Source: Streptomyces sp. OR43 | GTDB lineage: Bacteria; Actinomycetota; Actinomycetes; Streptomycetales; Streptomycetaceae | Assembly: GCF_008042275.1 (NCBI RefSeq) | Contig: NZ_RDBK01000043.1 | Coordinates: 3,290,922 to 3,349,915, forward strand | Length of the DNA stretch: 58,994 nt | Reading direction: 5' to 3' | Part shown: piece by piece, positions 1 through 9,057 of the stretch | How the letters are laid out: each line of letters begins with the position of its first letter | Position numbering within the stretch: position 1 is the first letter of the stretch | The notes under the pieces: generated by a model | Seen by the model: only the letters and a program-made list of their open reading frames with translations | Database searches by the model: none | Told to the model about the DNA's origin: nothing | Position numbers and translations under genes: made by a program

Positions 1-109
1 TCAGCATCCATGTGCTGGCGTCGAGTTGCTTGGGGCTCGTAGCGACGATGCCGTAGTCGGGGTGGCGGCCGACGGCGATGTCGGGGAGCGAGTCGTAGTG
101 GGTGGGCAT
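1..109 (-). CDS. Conserved hypothetical protein, 5' part only
   Basis: The reverse strand reads from an ATG at 109 without a stop to the window edge. The 36 residues begin MPTHYDSLPDIAVGRHPDYG. Acidic and aromatic content, GC3 bias and the lack of stops look like a real actinomycete gene start. I recall similar N-termini in small unknown proteins of Streptomyces mobile elements, but cannot verify it here. No function can be assigned, and no strong ribosome site is seen upstream. The 266 bases that follow, up to 375, hold no convincing gene. Confidence 0.5.
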   Translation of the reverse strand, partial: MPTHYDSLPDIAVGRHPDYGIVATSPKQLDASTWML

Positions 110-375
110 GGCAGATCCATCCGGTGGAGGCTCGGGGGCCGGGGCGGTCGAGGGCCGGGACGGTTCTGTTGCGGCGGGTCATGGAGGACTCCGAGACGGG
201 AAGCGCGGTCAGCGACCGGGGTACGGACGAGGGGCGAGCGGGTGGCAGCGCGTGGTGCACGGCCGGCGCGGCTGGTTGCGGTGTGGGCGTCGACAACTGG
301 GCTGTCGGAGAGCGGGCACGAGCGGCCCTCGCTCGCGGCGTGCTACAGCCCGCCCGTGGCATCACGTCGATCTGA

Positions 376-768
376 TCAAGGCGGCGAGTCGATCGCGGCG
401 AGCAGACGTGAAACTCTGCCGCCGTGATGCGCATGCGGGCCGTCCGGCTCCGAGTCGTAGATCGCTTCGTGGACTGCGGAGTCGTCAGGATGCCCGCGGG
501 TCACCAACCAGCTCTCCGGCTGCCCGGGTGGGTGCTCGGTCGACGGCCCCTGCGGTGGCGAGATGATCAGCGAACCACCGTCGGGGATCCCGACATGGAC
601 GATGTACTCGCTGAGGCCGTACTCGACGGTGCACCCGAGACCACGCTGCCGAAGGGGAGTGGTGACGTGTCCGTACCCGTGTTCCCGATCCGCGGCGCCA
701 GCTGTGGACTGTGCAGGAGAGTTGCTGCTGTCCGCGGTGAGGGGCGAGCCCTCCGTTCGCAGGGACAT
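376..768 (-). CDS. Conserved hypothetical protein of a mobile element
   Basis: A 130-residue soluble protein if translation starts at the ATG at 768. The central and C-terminal part has the composition of a folded acidic protein, with stretches such as EYGLSEYIVHVGIPDGGSL and AVHEAIYDSEPDGPHAHHGG. The reading frame stays open upstream, but that part is Arg/Pro-rich shadow sequence, so the true start could be a little upstream of 768; no clear Shine-Dalgarno decides it. The gene is co-oriented with the conjugation genes to its right. No domain is recognised and no function is proposed. Confidence rests on coding character and context only. Confidence 0.5.
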   Translation of the reverse strand: MSLRTEGSPLTADSSNSPAQSTAGAADREHGYGHVTTPLRQRGLGCTVEYGLSEYIVHVGIPDGGSLIISPPQGPSTEHPPGQPESWLVTRGHPDDSAVHEAIYDSEPDGPHAHHGGRVSRLLAAIDSPP

Positions 769-923
769 CAGGGACTGGTCGGGGTGCGTGGGCCCTTCCT
801 TGGCCGGGTGCCCCAGCAGCCGATGACGTGCATCGCAGACCGTGGGACGGTAGAGGTTGTGGTGTTCCGCGAGGATCCGGGTATCGGCCGGTTTGGTGCC
901 GCCGGGACTCGGTGCTAGGGGAG

Positions 924-1604
924 TCAGCGGGAACGTCGCGGGGGCGGCGGATGGGACGCGGGCGGCGCAGTAGGCGACGCAGTGGGAGTTCCGTGCTTGC
1001 CTGGTGTGGATCGGGCGAGGGCGACCTGGGCACGTGCGGCCTGCGCAGGCCGGTCTGCGTTGTTCCGGTTTGCCAGGTAGTCGCTGGCCCGAGCGAGCGC
1101 AGGGCCTTGGTCGGACAACGCGGCGGCAAATTGCCAGCCTTCGGAGTTGCGGATCTTCTCCGCCTGGCCGGCGTACAGCTCTCGCGAACCGGGTTGTGAG
1201 GCGTCCATGAGCGCCAGTACCTGATCCCATTCGTCCCGGATCTGGGCTGCTCGCTCCAGGCTGGTGTCGATGCCGCGCAGCCGCCCGAGGTCCTCACTGA
1301 TCGGCCCGTTTACATAGTCGGACCCGCAGGCGGCGGCGCGGACGCCGGCCAGTACCTCGGGACCGTGGTCGAGGAAGACCTCGACGTGCTTCCACGCTTC
1401 GGCGTCCCGCTTCACCTTGCTCTCCGGGTAATTCTCCCCGTCGATAGACCATTTGCAGGCCCCATCAGAGGAGTTGGAGGCTGCGTTCCAGGAGTCGGAG
1501 GCCTGTTTGATGCCGTCGGCAGCGGCGGCCAGCACCGGGATGTGCTGCTGCCACGTCTTGTGGCTGATGGTGGGGGCAGCAGGGGCTTCGGCGGCGGAAT
1601 CCAT
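924..1604 (-). CDS. Hypothetical protein downstream of the conjugation ATPase
   Basis: A 226-residue protein. The ATG at 1604 is chosen because AAGGA lies six bases upstream; a GTG at 1640 in the same frame has no ribosome site. The body is mostly alpha-helical in character, rich in Ala, Glu, Asp and Trp, with few hydrophobic runs, so it is probably cytoplasmic. The last 40 residues are a Pro/Ser/Arg-rich tail. It is the last gene of the minus-strand series that includes the VirB4-type ATPase. Such helical unknowns are common at the end of actinomycete conjugation operons. No catalytic motif or named domain is seen. Confidence 0.6.
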   Translation of the reverse strand: MDSAAEAPAAPTISHKTWQQHIPVLAAAADGIKQASDSWNAASNSSDGACKWSIDGENYPESKVKRDAEAWKHVEVFLDHGPEVLAGVRAAACGSDYVNGPISEDLGRLRGIDTSLERAAQIRDEWDQVLALMDASQPGSRELYAGQAEKIRNSEGWQFAAALSDQGPALARASDYLANRNNADRPAQAARAQVALARSTPGKHGTPTASPTAPPASHPPPPRRSR

Positions 1605-1773
1605 GCGCGGTCCTTGTGTCTGGCTGGCTGCCTTTGCCACGGAGGCGGCAGCGGGCTGGGTCGTCGCCGGACGGTGGGCGATGAAGGTCCAGGTTCGGGT
1701 GGCTGACAGGGTCTCCGGCAGCAGCCCTGCGGTCCGATCACGGTCGACGTGTCCTTCGCGAGGTGAAGCTTGG

Positions 1774-3279
1774 CTACGAGGACATGCGGGCGTCGGTGTC
1801 GAACAGTTCGCGCTCGGCCGGGTGCAGGATGTGCTGGGTGATGAAGCTTCGGCCTGCGACCTTCCACAAGCCCCGGCCCTTGGTCAGGGCGGACACGGCC
1901 TGGGTCTCGACGCCGGTCAGGCCGAGCAGCGAGGCGGCAGCAGCGAGCTGATCCGGCTCCTGCCGGTAGATGATGCGGGTGGAGCAGTCGGCCAGCAGGC
2001 CCTCGGCCAGCACCCGGCCGCGCGAGCCGGCGTCGCCCGCGCTGAGCAGGTCGCTCAGGCGGTGGATGATCATGAGGTTCGCGATACCGAGGCCGCGCGA
2101 GAGCTTCCACTGCGACTGCATGCGCTCCAGCAGGCCGACGTGCCGCATCACACGCCATGCCTCGTCGTAGATGACCCAGCGCCTGCCGCCGTCCGGGTCG
2201 GCGAGCGCGGACTCCATCCACGCTGAGGCGCAGGTCATGGCCAGCACCAAGGCGGTGTCGTCACCCGATCCGCCGAGGCGGGAGAGGTCGATGGACAGCA
2301 TGGGCGTGGTCGGGTCGAAGGCCGCGGTCGAGGGGGCGTCGAACATGCCGCTCAGGTCGCCGTGCACCAGGCGGCGCAGTGCGTGGGCGAGGTCCTGTGC
2401 GGCCGGCCCCATGTGTCCGGCCTGGTCGCCGAGGGCTAGGTCGAGACGCTCGGGCGAGCCGAGGGCGTGCGCGATCTCGCCGAGCAGCGGCACCGTGCCC
2501 CTGGCGTCGGCTTCGGAGACGACCAGGTCGAGAGCGAGGTCGAGGGCGGTGTGCTCCATCGGCAGGAGATCGCGCTTCAGCACCGTGCGCGCCAGGCCCG
2601 CGAGGAGAAGGAGGCGGCGCTTGCGGACCTCGGTCGACCAGTCGCCCTCGCTCACCGAAGCGGGCCGGGCCGGGGCATCCAGCGGGTTCAGCCGGCCCGG
2701 AAGCCCCGGCCCGAGTGCGATGCTGTAGCCGCCGAGGGCCTGCGAGACGGCCGTCCACTCGCCCTTGGGATCGCAGGGGACGTAAACCCGGTAGCCGTGG
2801 GCAATCGCCCTGGTGGCGATGGACTTGGCCAGCGCGGATTTGCCCATGCCGATGATCCCGGCCAGGACGGCGTTCGGGTTCGTGAAGCCCTCGATCCGTC
2901 CGCTGCTGTACAGCGAGAACGGGTCGTAGCAGAACGCCGCCTCCGCGTGCACGTCCCTTCCGATGAAGATCCCTTCGGCGCCCAGGCCGCCCTCCGCGAG
3001 AAACGGATAGGCGCCGCTGACGGTGGCTGTGGTCATGCGGTGGGCGGGGAGGCGGAGCTTGCCTCCCCGAGCGGAGGACGAGCCGGGGCGTCCGGACGGC
3101 TGGTAGGTCGGACGCAGCTCCGGGTCGAGGTGCTCCTCGGCGTGGTCCTTCGGCGGTGCTCCGGCGAGGCGTGCCTGGCGGCGGGCCTCGGCGAACCCTG
3201 CACGGGCGGCACGCTGATCAGCGCGTGATGCCTTACGGGGGACGAACAGGTGAGAGGCGCTGGCGCGGGTGCGGGGCAT
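1774..3279 (-). CDS. VirB4/TraC-type conjugation ATPase
   Basis: A 501-residue ATP-binding protein. The start is ATG 3279 with GGAG eight bases upstream; a longer open frame runs to 3792 but only through the neighbouring gene in another frame. A Walker A motif, GIIGMGKS, lies at about residues 141-148. A Walker B-like segment ending in IYDEAWRVM lies near residue 370, followed by a conserved SRGLGIANLMIIHRLSDL helicase-like block. This is the layout of the VirB4/TraC family, which energises type IV secretion at the inner membrane. It is shorter than Gram-negative VirB4 (about 800 residues) because the N-terminal domain is largely missing, a role probably taken by the SCO6880-type protein encoded just upstream. 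It probably forms one transfer operon with the genes up to 9057. Confidence 0.85.
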   Translation of the reverse strand: MPRTRASASHLFVPRKASRADQRAARAGFAEARRQARLAGAPPKDHAEEHLDPELRPTYQPSGRPGSSSARGGKLRLPAHRMTTATVSGAYPFLAEGGLGAEGIFIGRDVHAEAAFCYDPFSLYSSGRIEGFTNPNAVLAGIIGMGKSALAKSIATRAIAHGYRVYVPCDPKGEWTAVSQALGGYSIALGPGLPGRLNPLDAPARPASVSEGDWSTEVRKRRLLLLAGLARTVLKRDLLPMEHTALDLALDLVVSEADARGTVPLLGEIAHALGSPERLDLALGDQAGHMGPAAQDLAHALRRLVHGDLSGMFDAPSTAAFDPTTPMLSIDLSRLGGSGDDTALVLAMTCASAWMESALADPDGGRRWVIYDEAWRVMRHVGLLERMQSQWKLSRGLGIANLMIIHRLSDLLSAGDAGSRGRVLAEGLLADCSTRIIYRQEPDQLAAAASLLGLTGVETQAVSALTKGRGLWKVAGRSFITQHILHPAERELFDTDARMSS

Positions 3280-3305
3280 GAACGTTTCTCCAGACGGAAG
3301 AAGGG

Positions 3306-3758
3306 TCAGCGGCGGACGAGACCCGTGAAAGGGGTGTGCAGGTCGGCCGGGGTGGTGCGGCGGCGCACCAGGTGCGCGGTGAGCTGGTGGCGCTGGCAGA
3401 TCGTCAGCTCCGGGGCCCCCTCGGGCAGGCCCGCCTGGCACAACTCGCGTTCGGGCACCTCGCCGGAGTCCGGCCGTGATGCCGCGTGATAGGCGGCGTG
3501 GACGTGGTCGGCGGCCTGCCAGATCCGGGTGCGGGTGGCGCGGAGCTGGTCGCCTTCGACCGGAACGAGCTGGCCGGTGCGGGCGGCGTGGGCATCGAAC
3601 AGGCCGTGCAGCGAGACGAGATGAGCGTGCAGGCTGTCCAGCTCGGCGCGGGTGGTGACGAGGGGACCGCCCGGAATGTTGAGCGCGCGGTGGAAGTCGA
3701 GCGCGGCGGTGGCGAAGGGCACGAAGTCCTGCGTGGACGGGCTGGCGGTGCGGGACAT
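3306..3758 (-). CDS. Small conserved protein (DUF6238-like)
   Basis: A 150-residue soluble protein beginning MSRTASPSTQDFVPFATAAL. It lies between the VirB4-type ATPase gene (27 bases downstream) and the SCO6880-type gene (33 bases upstream), so it is almost certainly co-transcribed with both. It is helical, with no transmembrane segment or signal peptide; His and Arg are frequent, and two Cys are present in the C-terminal half. From memory it matches small proteins annotated DUF6238 in Streptomyces mobile elements, but that name needs a profile search. Its constant place between the two transfer ATPase-type genes suggests an accessory part of the transfer apparatus; this is inference. Confidence 0.65.
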   Translation of the reverse strand: MSRTASPSTQDFVPFATAALDFHRALNIPGGPLVTTRAELDSLHAHLVSLHGLFDAHAARTGQLVPVEGDQLRATRTRIWQAADHVHAAYHAASRPDSGEVPERELCQAGLPEGAPELTICQRHQLTAHLVRRRTTPADLHTPFTGLVRR

Positions 3759-3791
3759 GGGGGTGCTCTTTCGGGGGAAGAAGGGCCGGCA

Positions 3792-5264
3792 TCAGACGGC
3801 GAGGGCGAGCGGCATGGCGGCGACGGTGAACGCTTCGGCCTGCTGCCAGGTGAGCGGCCGGAGGTCGAGCTGGGCGCCGACGGCCGCGGTCTCCACGACG
3901 GCGCAGGCGGAGCGGAGTTCGTCCTCCGAATCGGCCGAGACAGTCAGCAATCCGGTCAAGGCGACATCTGCATGGCCCGCGATGAGCTGACGCTCCCGGG
4001 ACTTGATGTCCTGGTACTCGATCGAGTCCGCCTCGGAGTCGACCTGGCCCCGCCGGGCTCGCTCGGCGGCATCCGCGATCACGCTGGACTTCTTGCGCTG
4101 GACGTCTCGCAGGGCGGCGTCCAGCCCCTTCGGCTCGTATGACAGTGACAGCGTGCGCCGGACGCCGGCGGTGAACAGGAGCTGGTGCAGGAAGCCCGCC
4201 GACGTTTCGGTGCGGGGCCAGTTCTCCACCCAGTACGTGGCGTGGACGGCCGAGTCAGTCATGATGTGGTCCGACTTCTCGACGACCACGACCGGGCCGG
4301 CAGCTGCGGGCTCAGCCTCGGGATGCCCCGCATCGGACCAACGGTCGAGCGAGGCAAGGGCCTTGGGGTCGTACGCGGTGCGCACGACGGCGGCGATCTC
4401 GCGGGCGGTGAGCCAGCCGGTGGGGTTGAGACCGGCGGTTCGCGCGGCCTGATCGAAGGTCGAGGTCAGCTGCGTCAGGATGCTGAAGGACCCGGTGAGG
4501 CCGCCACCGGCCTGGTTGATCAGTCGCCGTGCAGCCTTGGCGTCCAGGGACACCGCGACGTACGCCTCGTGCGGCGCCGCGGCCGGCCCGGCGCTCTGGA
4601 TCAGCTCGCTGTAGATCGCACCCGCTACGGGGGCATGGGGTCGGCCGTGCTCCTCCCAGTACCGGCGCAGTGCGTCACCGGAGTCCGGCACGGTGCGCTC
4701 GATCACCTGGATCCGGGCGACCTGGCCTGTGCGTGCGAGGGCGGCCAGTGCGCGTCCCCAGCCGTTGACGTTGGCGTTCTGGGTGCCCGGGTCGAGCAGT
4801 GCGTAGGCGCGGGAGGATACCTTGACGACGGCGGTCAGGGAGCCGGTGTGGGGGTTGTGGACCGCCCCGTATCGGCGGTCGGGAGCGGTGACCACGCGCA
4901 GGCTCGCCGCTGTTCCCGGAAGGTGGAGCAGCCCGTCGTAGACCGGGCGGCGGGAAGGCCGGGTGAGCCAGATCAACTGGCCCCGCATGCGGCGCAGGGC
5001 GTACCGGGTGGCGATCGGAGCCCAGTCGGCCAGGGCGCGGCCTCGGTAGCGGACGAAGACGAGCAGGGCGATGGCGGCCCAGACCGGAATGAGTTCGAGG
5101 GCGCCGACCACGCCGCGGGTGACAATCACGGCGAGCAGGAGCAGGCCGGTGAGGCTGACGACGATCAGTTGCGAGGCGGTCAGGCCGAGCAGGATGCCGC
5201 GCCGCGAGCGGTGCGGAAATTTGACGCTGGCCGTGGTGGCTTCGGCCTGGGGCTTGTCGGACAT
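3792..5264 (-). CDS. SCO6880-type conjugation membrane protein
   Basis: A 490-residue protein from ATG 5264; an in-frame ATG at 5324 with GGAG upstream would add 20 residues and cannot be excluded. Two hydrophobic helices at about residues 28-70 anchor it in the membrane; the rest is a large cytoplasmic region with no intact P-loop. PGAP-style annotation uses the name SCO6880 family for such proteins, which sit beside a short VirB4-type ATPase and a VirB6-like protein. The fold may correspond to the N-terminal half of VirB4, here encoded separately (inference). It lies upstream of the DUF6238-like and VirB4-type genes and about 135 bases downstream of the VirB6-like gene. Confidence 0.75.
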   Translation of the reverse strand: MSDKPQAEATTASVKFPHRSRRGILLGLTASQLIVVSLTGLLLLAVIVTRGVVGALELIPVWAAIALLVFVRYRGRALADWAPIATRYALRRMRGQLIWLTRPSRRPVYDGLLHLPGTAASLRVVTAPDRRYGAVHNPHTGSLTAVVKVSSRAYALLDPGTQNANVNGWGRALAALARTGQVARIQVIERTVPDSGDALRRYWEEHGRPHAPVAGAIYSELIQSAGPAAAPHEAYVAVSLDAKAARRLINQAGGGLTGSFSILTQLTSTFDQAARTAGLNPTGWLTAREIAAVVRTAYDPKALASLDRWSDAGHPEAEPAAAGPVVVVEKSDHIMTDSAVHATYWVENWPRTETSAGFLHQLLFTAGVRRTLSLSYEPKGLDAALRDVQRKKSSVIADAAERARRGQVDSEADSIEYQDIKSRERQLIAGHADVALTGLLTVSADSEDELRSACAVVETAAVGAQLDLRPLTWQQAEAFTVAAMPLALAV

Positions 5265-5399
5265 GGGGTTCCAGACGGTGGAAGCGGGCGAGGGCGGGGC
5301 GCGCGCCGTTCTTCTGGAGGTCATGGCAGGGCTCCGTTTCTGGTGATCGCTGGTGCGGGGGGCGGGCTGCGGCTGTAGCCCGCCCCCGGATGTGATGGG

Positions 5400-6791
5400 T
5401 CAGGAACCCGGCGGCGGCTGGCTGGGATACACCCAGTTCGTCGGCGTCGGCGAGCCGGTTGCCGACGGCCCCGTGGAGGACGGCGGCGTTGCGGCAGGGG
5501 CCGCCGGCGGCGCGGCGCCTGCCCGGGTCATGCTCCTGCCCGCAGTCGAAGGGGCAGCGAACTGGCCGCCTACGGAGTCTCCTTCGGGGCCTCCCGATGC
5601 GCCCTGGCTGGGTCGGGTGATGAGTGGCGGGATGCCGGGGCGCTGGATCAGGGCCTTGCCCTTGTCGCCGGTGGCGTTCGGGTCTTCGCCGTACCGGAAG
5701 GCGGTCCGGGGCTTGGGCGGTCCGCCGTCGATGCCTTCCTTGCTGAGGTTGCTGCCGACGGGATCGATCCCAGAGGCGACACCGTCGCTGCCCGCGCCGG
5801 GGACCTGGCTGGGACCCTGTGGTGCGGGGGAGCCTGTGCCGACTCGCATGGCGAGGGTGCCCGCGGTCTTCGCGGCTCCTGCGGCGACCGCCATGCCGGC
5901 CACGCTGGTGCGGTGCAGGTCGTCATGGCCGCCCCCGTCGCTGGCCCAGTGGACGAACTTGTAGGTTGCGTACGGGCAGAGCAGCACCAGGACCATCACG
6001 ACGATGCCGGACATCGCGTCGGACAGCGCGGCCATTCCGCCGTGCGCATCCGACTTGCCCATAGCCGAGACACCGATCAGGAACACCACGGTCATCAACA
6101 GCTTCGAGACGACCAGCGTGGCGGTGGCCTCGATCCAGCCGCGCCGCCACCGTTTGGCGACCTCCCACCCGCCGCCGGCGCCGGCGAACACGGCGAGGGC
6201 GACCATGATCAGGACACCCACCTTGCGCGCGACCATCACGCCCCAGTACATGAACGCGCCGATGGCGCATCCCACGGCGACCAGGGCTGGGACACCCCAG
6301 CCCATGCCGTACATCACCCCCAGTTCGGTGACCTTGACCACGCGCCGGACGGCGTCGTCGATGGAGCTGTTGGCCGCCTTGAACAGGCCGTCGGACAGGG
6401 CATCGACGACCGTGATGGCGACGGAGGTGAAGGCGACGGCGCAGAAGCTGAACAGGACGCCGGTCATGGTGCCGATCGCGGCCTGGGCGAGGGCGCGTTC
6501 GTCACGGCGCCAGGCCGCGGACATCAATTGGATGCAGAACGTGCCGACGGTCAACGCGAGCCCGATGGGCAGCAGAAGCTCGTAGTTGTCCCTGAACCAT
6601 CCGGCGTTCAGGTCGATGGCGGTGGTTCCGTTGACCGCCTTGGCGGCGAGATCCGCAGCAGCGGAGGCGAGTTCGCCCATCGACTTTGCGATCCACGCGC
6701 CGATGCCGTCGGTGACCGTCCCGGCCGGGTTGGTCGCGAACTCGATCGAGCCGCAGACCTTGTCCATCAGCGGAATGTCGCAGACTCCCAT
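5400..6791 (-). CDS. VirB6/TrbL-like polytopic conjugation protein (SCO6881-type)
   Basis: A 463-residue protein with a near-perfect AAAGGAGGTG ribosome site before ATG 6791. Residues 65-290 contain about six hydrophobic segments, including a Gly/Ala-rich helix around VGVLIMVALAVFAGAGGG and a Val-rich helix around GIVVMVLVLLCPYATYKFV. This matches the VirB6/TrbL family, which forms the inner-membrane channel of type IV secretion. Residues from about 310 to the end are a disordered Pro/Gly/Ser/Ala tail, usual for actinomycete members. The protein would assemble with the VirB4-type ATPase and the SCO6880-type protein encoded downstream. It is the strongest transmembrane component of the cluster. 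Confidence 0.8.
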   Translation of the reverse strand: MGVCDIPLMDKVCGSIEFATNPAGTVTDGIGAWIAKSMGELASAAADLAAKAVNGTTAIDLNAGWFRDNYELLLPIGLALTVGTFCIQLMSAAWRRDERALAQAAIGTMTGVLFSFCAVAFTSVAITVVDALSDGLFKAANSSIDDAVRRVVKVTELGVMYGMGWGVPALVAVGCAIGAFMYWGVMVARKVGVLIMVALAVFAGAGGGWEVAKRWRRGWIEATATLVVSKLLMTVVFLIGVSAMGKSDAHGGMAALSDAMSGIVVMVLVLLCPYATYKFVHWASDGGGHDDLHRTSVAGMAVAAGAAKTAGTLAMRVGTGSPAPQGPSQVPGAGSDGVASGIDPVGSNLSKEGIDGGPPKPRTAFRYGEDPNATGDKGKALIQRPGIPPLITRPSQGASGGPEGDSVGGQFAAPSTAGRSMTRAGAAPPAAPAATPPSSTGPSATGSPTPTNWVYPSQPPPGS

Positions 6792-6818
6792 GGTGGCACC
6801 TCCTTTCAGGGTTCGGGG

Positions 6819-7508
6819 TCAGGGAGCGACGGACGGCATGACGCCGGCCAGCGCGCAGGGGCGGGAGGGGCGGCACTGGACCGCGAGGGTGATGACGCGG
6901 TTCTCCGCACCGCCGGCGCGCGAGCCCTTCCAGGCGATCGACTGCTTGCCGGAGACGGTCACGGCGTAGACGTACGCCTGCGTGATCGTTCCGGGATCCT
7001 CCTGAAGAGCCCGCGAGAACGCTTCGGGGAAGTGCCCCTCGTTCACCGTGGCGGTGGCGAACTGGCCGTTGGCGGCCATCTCCTTCCACAGCACGGGCGA
7101 GGGGACGACCGCGTCGACCGACTCGGGGTCGGCGTACTTGCGCTCTGGCGTCAGCCATCCGTGCAGGGCCGTGAGCAGCTCGGCCTGGGAGTACGCGCGG
7201 GCGTCGTAGGACCACAGTGCTGCTGCTGCCGCCTTCCCGAACACGATCGGATTGTGGGTGCTCGGCGGGACCGCGAGAGCATGCGGGGCGGGCCCCGGCT
7301 CGGGCGGCCTCGACGCGGATACGGACGGAGCTGATGAAGGTGCCGAACTCGGTCGCGCCCCAGGGACGTTGGAGGTCACCTTGTTGTCGCGGGTGAGGTA
7401 GGCGGCCAGGCCGGCCAGGACGACGAGCGCCATCAGGACGGCGGCGCCGAGCAGGGCCCGGCGGCGCACACGAGATGCGCCGCCGGGGTTCAAGGAGCGG
7501 TCAGGCAT
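6819..7508 (-). CDS. Membrane-anchored conjugation protein, VirB8/TcpC-like candidate
   Basis: A 229-residue protein with a short basic N-terminus, one transmembrane helix at about residues 20-41 (ALLGAAVLMALVVLAGLAAYL), a Ser/Pro-rich linker and an extracytoplasmic domain of about 150 residues. Its ATG (7508-7506) overlaps the TGA of the upstream gene by one base (TGATG), implying translational coupling. The topology and position resemble VirB8/TcpC proteins, which have one anchor and an NTF2-like outer domain. The similarity cannot be shown from sequence alone, so the assignment is tentative. It is transcribed with the VirB6-like gene 27 bases downstream. Confidence 0.65.
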   Translation of the reverse strand: MPDRSLNPGGASRVRRRALLGAAVLMALVVLAGLAAYLTRDNKVTSNVPGARPSSAPSSAPSVSASRPPEPGPAPHALAVPPSTHNPIVFGKAAAAALWSYDARAYSQAELLTALHGWLTPERKYADPESVDAVVPSPVLWKEMAANGQFATATVNEGHFPEAFSRALQEDPGTITQAYVYAVTVSGKQSIAWKGSRAGGAENRVITLAVQCRPSRPCALAGVMPSVAP

Positions 7509-7825
7509 CAGTGGACCTGCGTTCCCAGCGCGCTGAAGAACGCGACCACGCCGTTCGCGGCGCCCAGCAGGAGGGCCGCGCCGGCGCTGACCATGACGCC
7601 CTTCTTGCCGTTGGCCTCGGCCTGGTGGCCGCCGGTGTGGTTGCCCCAGGCCCATACGCCCGCGCTGGCGGCGAGTGCGCCGACGGCGGCAATGATTCCG
7701 AACAGGTTGAGGGAACCCATCACCTTCCTGAGAACGGAGAGGCCGGGCAGCCCTCCGTCGCTCGGCGTAATGCCGGGGTCGAAGGCAAGCTGGATGACTG
7801 CGTCAGCGAGAAACATATAGAGCAC
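7508..7825 (-). CDS. Small two-helix membrane protein (DUF6112-like)
   Basis: About 105 residues with two hydrophobic helices (about 39-60 and 75-98) separated by a polar, Gly/Lys-containing loop, and a short N-terminal region containing DPGITPSDGGLPGL. The size and topology recall VirB2/pilin-like or TrbC-like small proteins, and actinomycete versions are catalogued as DUF6112 (from memory). The start is uncertain: GTG 7825 or ATG 7816, neither with a strong ribosome site. Its stop overlaps the start of the next gene by one base. A role as the small, abundant subunit of the transfer channel is plausible but unproven. Confidence 0.65.
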   Translation of the reverse strand: MLYMFLADAVIQLAFDPGITPSDGGLPGLSVLRKVMGSLNLFGIIAAVGALAASAGVWAWGNHTGGHQAEANGKKGVMVSAGAALLLGAANGVVAFFSALGTQVH

Positions 7826-7911
7826 CAGTTCGATTCAGTGCGCGCGAGAGCCCGCGAGGGCGAAGCGGCAGTACGGGAGAGAAAGAGAGGGAGGGGGAGG
7901 GGGAGCGCCGG

Positions 7912-9057
7912 TCAGATGACTCGGCGGGCCGCGAGAATCTGTGGCTTCCACGACGCGAGGGTCGTGATGCGGACCACGTCGCCGGTGTGCGGGGCATGGA
8001 CGATCAGGCCCTGGCCGATGGCCATGCCGACGTGCTCGGGAACCTTGGCCGTTCCGACGGTGAAGATGAGGTCGCCCGGCCGCAGCGCGCCGACCGACAC
8101 CGCCTTGCCCCCCTTGACCTGCTCGTACGTTGTCCGCGCCAGGGTGACCCCGGCAGCCTTGTACGCCTGCTGCATCAGGGAGGAGCAGTCGCACCGGCCC
8201 ATCGGGTCCATGCCGTGGGAGGCGGTGCAGCTCCCGCCCCACTGATACGGCGTGTCGAGCTGGCCGAGCGCCCAGCGGATCGCCGCCTGGACCTTCTCCG
8301 GAACATCTGCCGGGACTGTGTACCCGGCCGGCACCGCACCGGGCGGGATGACACCGAAATTAGTCCCGTCCCTGTCGGCCGAGCACCCATCCGCGGCCAT
8401 CGACGCAGTGTCGGCGGCGTCGGCCGAGCCGGACGGCGAGGGGCTCGGTGAGGCGTCACCCGACTTCGACAGAAGGGGCTCGATGGCCTGCTGCAGCGCG
8501 GTGGCCAGGGGCTCCCACTTGGCGTAGGCATCCGGAAGACCAGAGCGCTGTACGGCCTGGGCGGCCTGCGTGATGGACAGGGACTGCCAGCCCGACACCT
8601 TCTTCAGTCCCTTGTAGAACTTGGTCGAGGAGTGCACCGGGTCGAGAATCTCGCTTGCGGTGCCCCAGCCCTGCGACGGCCGCTGCTGGAACAGCCCCAA
8701 ACTGTCGCGGTCGCCGTAGTTCAGGTTCCGCAGGCCGCTCTCCTGCAGAGCGGTCGCCAGGGCCACGATCTGCCCCCGGGCTGGGAGGCTCATCGCGACG
8801 CCAGTGGCCTGGATCGTCTTGGCATTGGGCACCTGCTCGGCGGGATCATCCAGTCCCGGCACGGAGACTGAACCCTTGTCGCTGCCGTCCAGGATGTCGT
8901 TCACCTGAGTGGCAACAGCTGCGGCATCCACAGATGGTGCACCGTCGGTCGAGCAGGAGGCCGAAGCGGTCCCGGCACCGATGGCGAGAATCGGAACAGC
9001 CAACAGCAAGGGAGTGCAGGCGGCAAGGCCGACGACGGCTCCGGTGGTCGCCTTCAT
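7912..9057 (-). CDS. Secreted cell-wall hydrolase, lytic-transglycosylase-like plus NlpC/P60
   Basis: A 381-residue protein with a membrane-spanning signal peptide (about residues 5-33). The first domain (about 60-190) has the ESGLRNLNYGDRDSLGLFQQ pattern of lysozyme-like transglycosylases used by actinomycete transfer systems. A Ser/Pro linker follows, then a C-terminal NlpC/P60 domain (about 255-381) with the catalytic Cys in CDCSSLMQQAY and the catalytic His in EHVGMAIG. It would open peptidoglycan locally for the transfer channel, like VirB1 in other systems. It is the first gene of the minus-strand transfer operon, and the 574-base divergent region upstream probably holds its promoter. 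Confidence 0.85.
   Translation of the reverse strand: MKATTGAVVGLAACTPLLLAVPILAIGAGTASASCSTDGAPSVDAAAVATQVNDILDGSDKGSVSVPGLDDPAEQVPNAKTIQATGVAMSLPARGQIVALATALQESGLRNLNYGDRDSLGLFQQRPSQGWGTASEILDPVHSSTKFYKGLKKVSGWQSLSITQAAQAVQRSGLPDAYAKWEPLATALQQAIEPLLSKSGDASPSPSPSGSADAADTASMAADGCSADRDGTNFGVIPPGAVPAGYTVPADVPEKVQAAIRWALGQLDTPYQWGGSCTASHGMDPMGRCDCSSLMQQAYKAAGVTLARTTYEQVKGGKAVSVGALRPGDLIFTVGTAKVPEHVGMAIGQGLIVHAPHTGDVVRITTLASWKPQILAARRVI

Noticed and set aside
4185..5378. A plus-strand frame of 397 codons opposite the SCO6880-type gene
   Set aside because: Shadow of a GC-rich gene on the other strand; Gly/Arg/Asp-rich product without domains, whereas the minus-strand product has membrane helices and family features.
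5913..7334. A plus-strand frame of 473 codons
   Set aside because: Antisense to the VirB6-like and VirB8-like genes; the product is His/Gly/Asp-rich and featureless.
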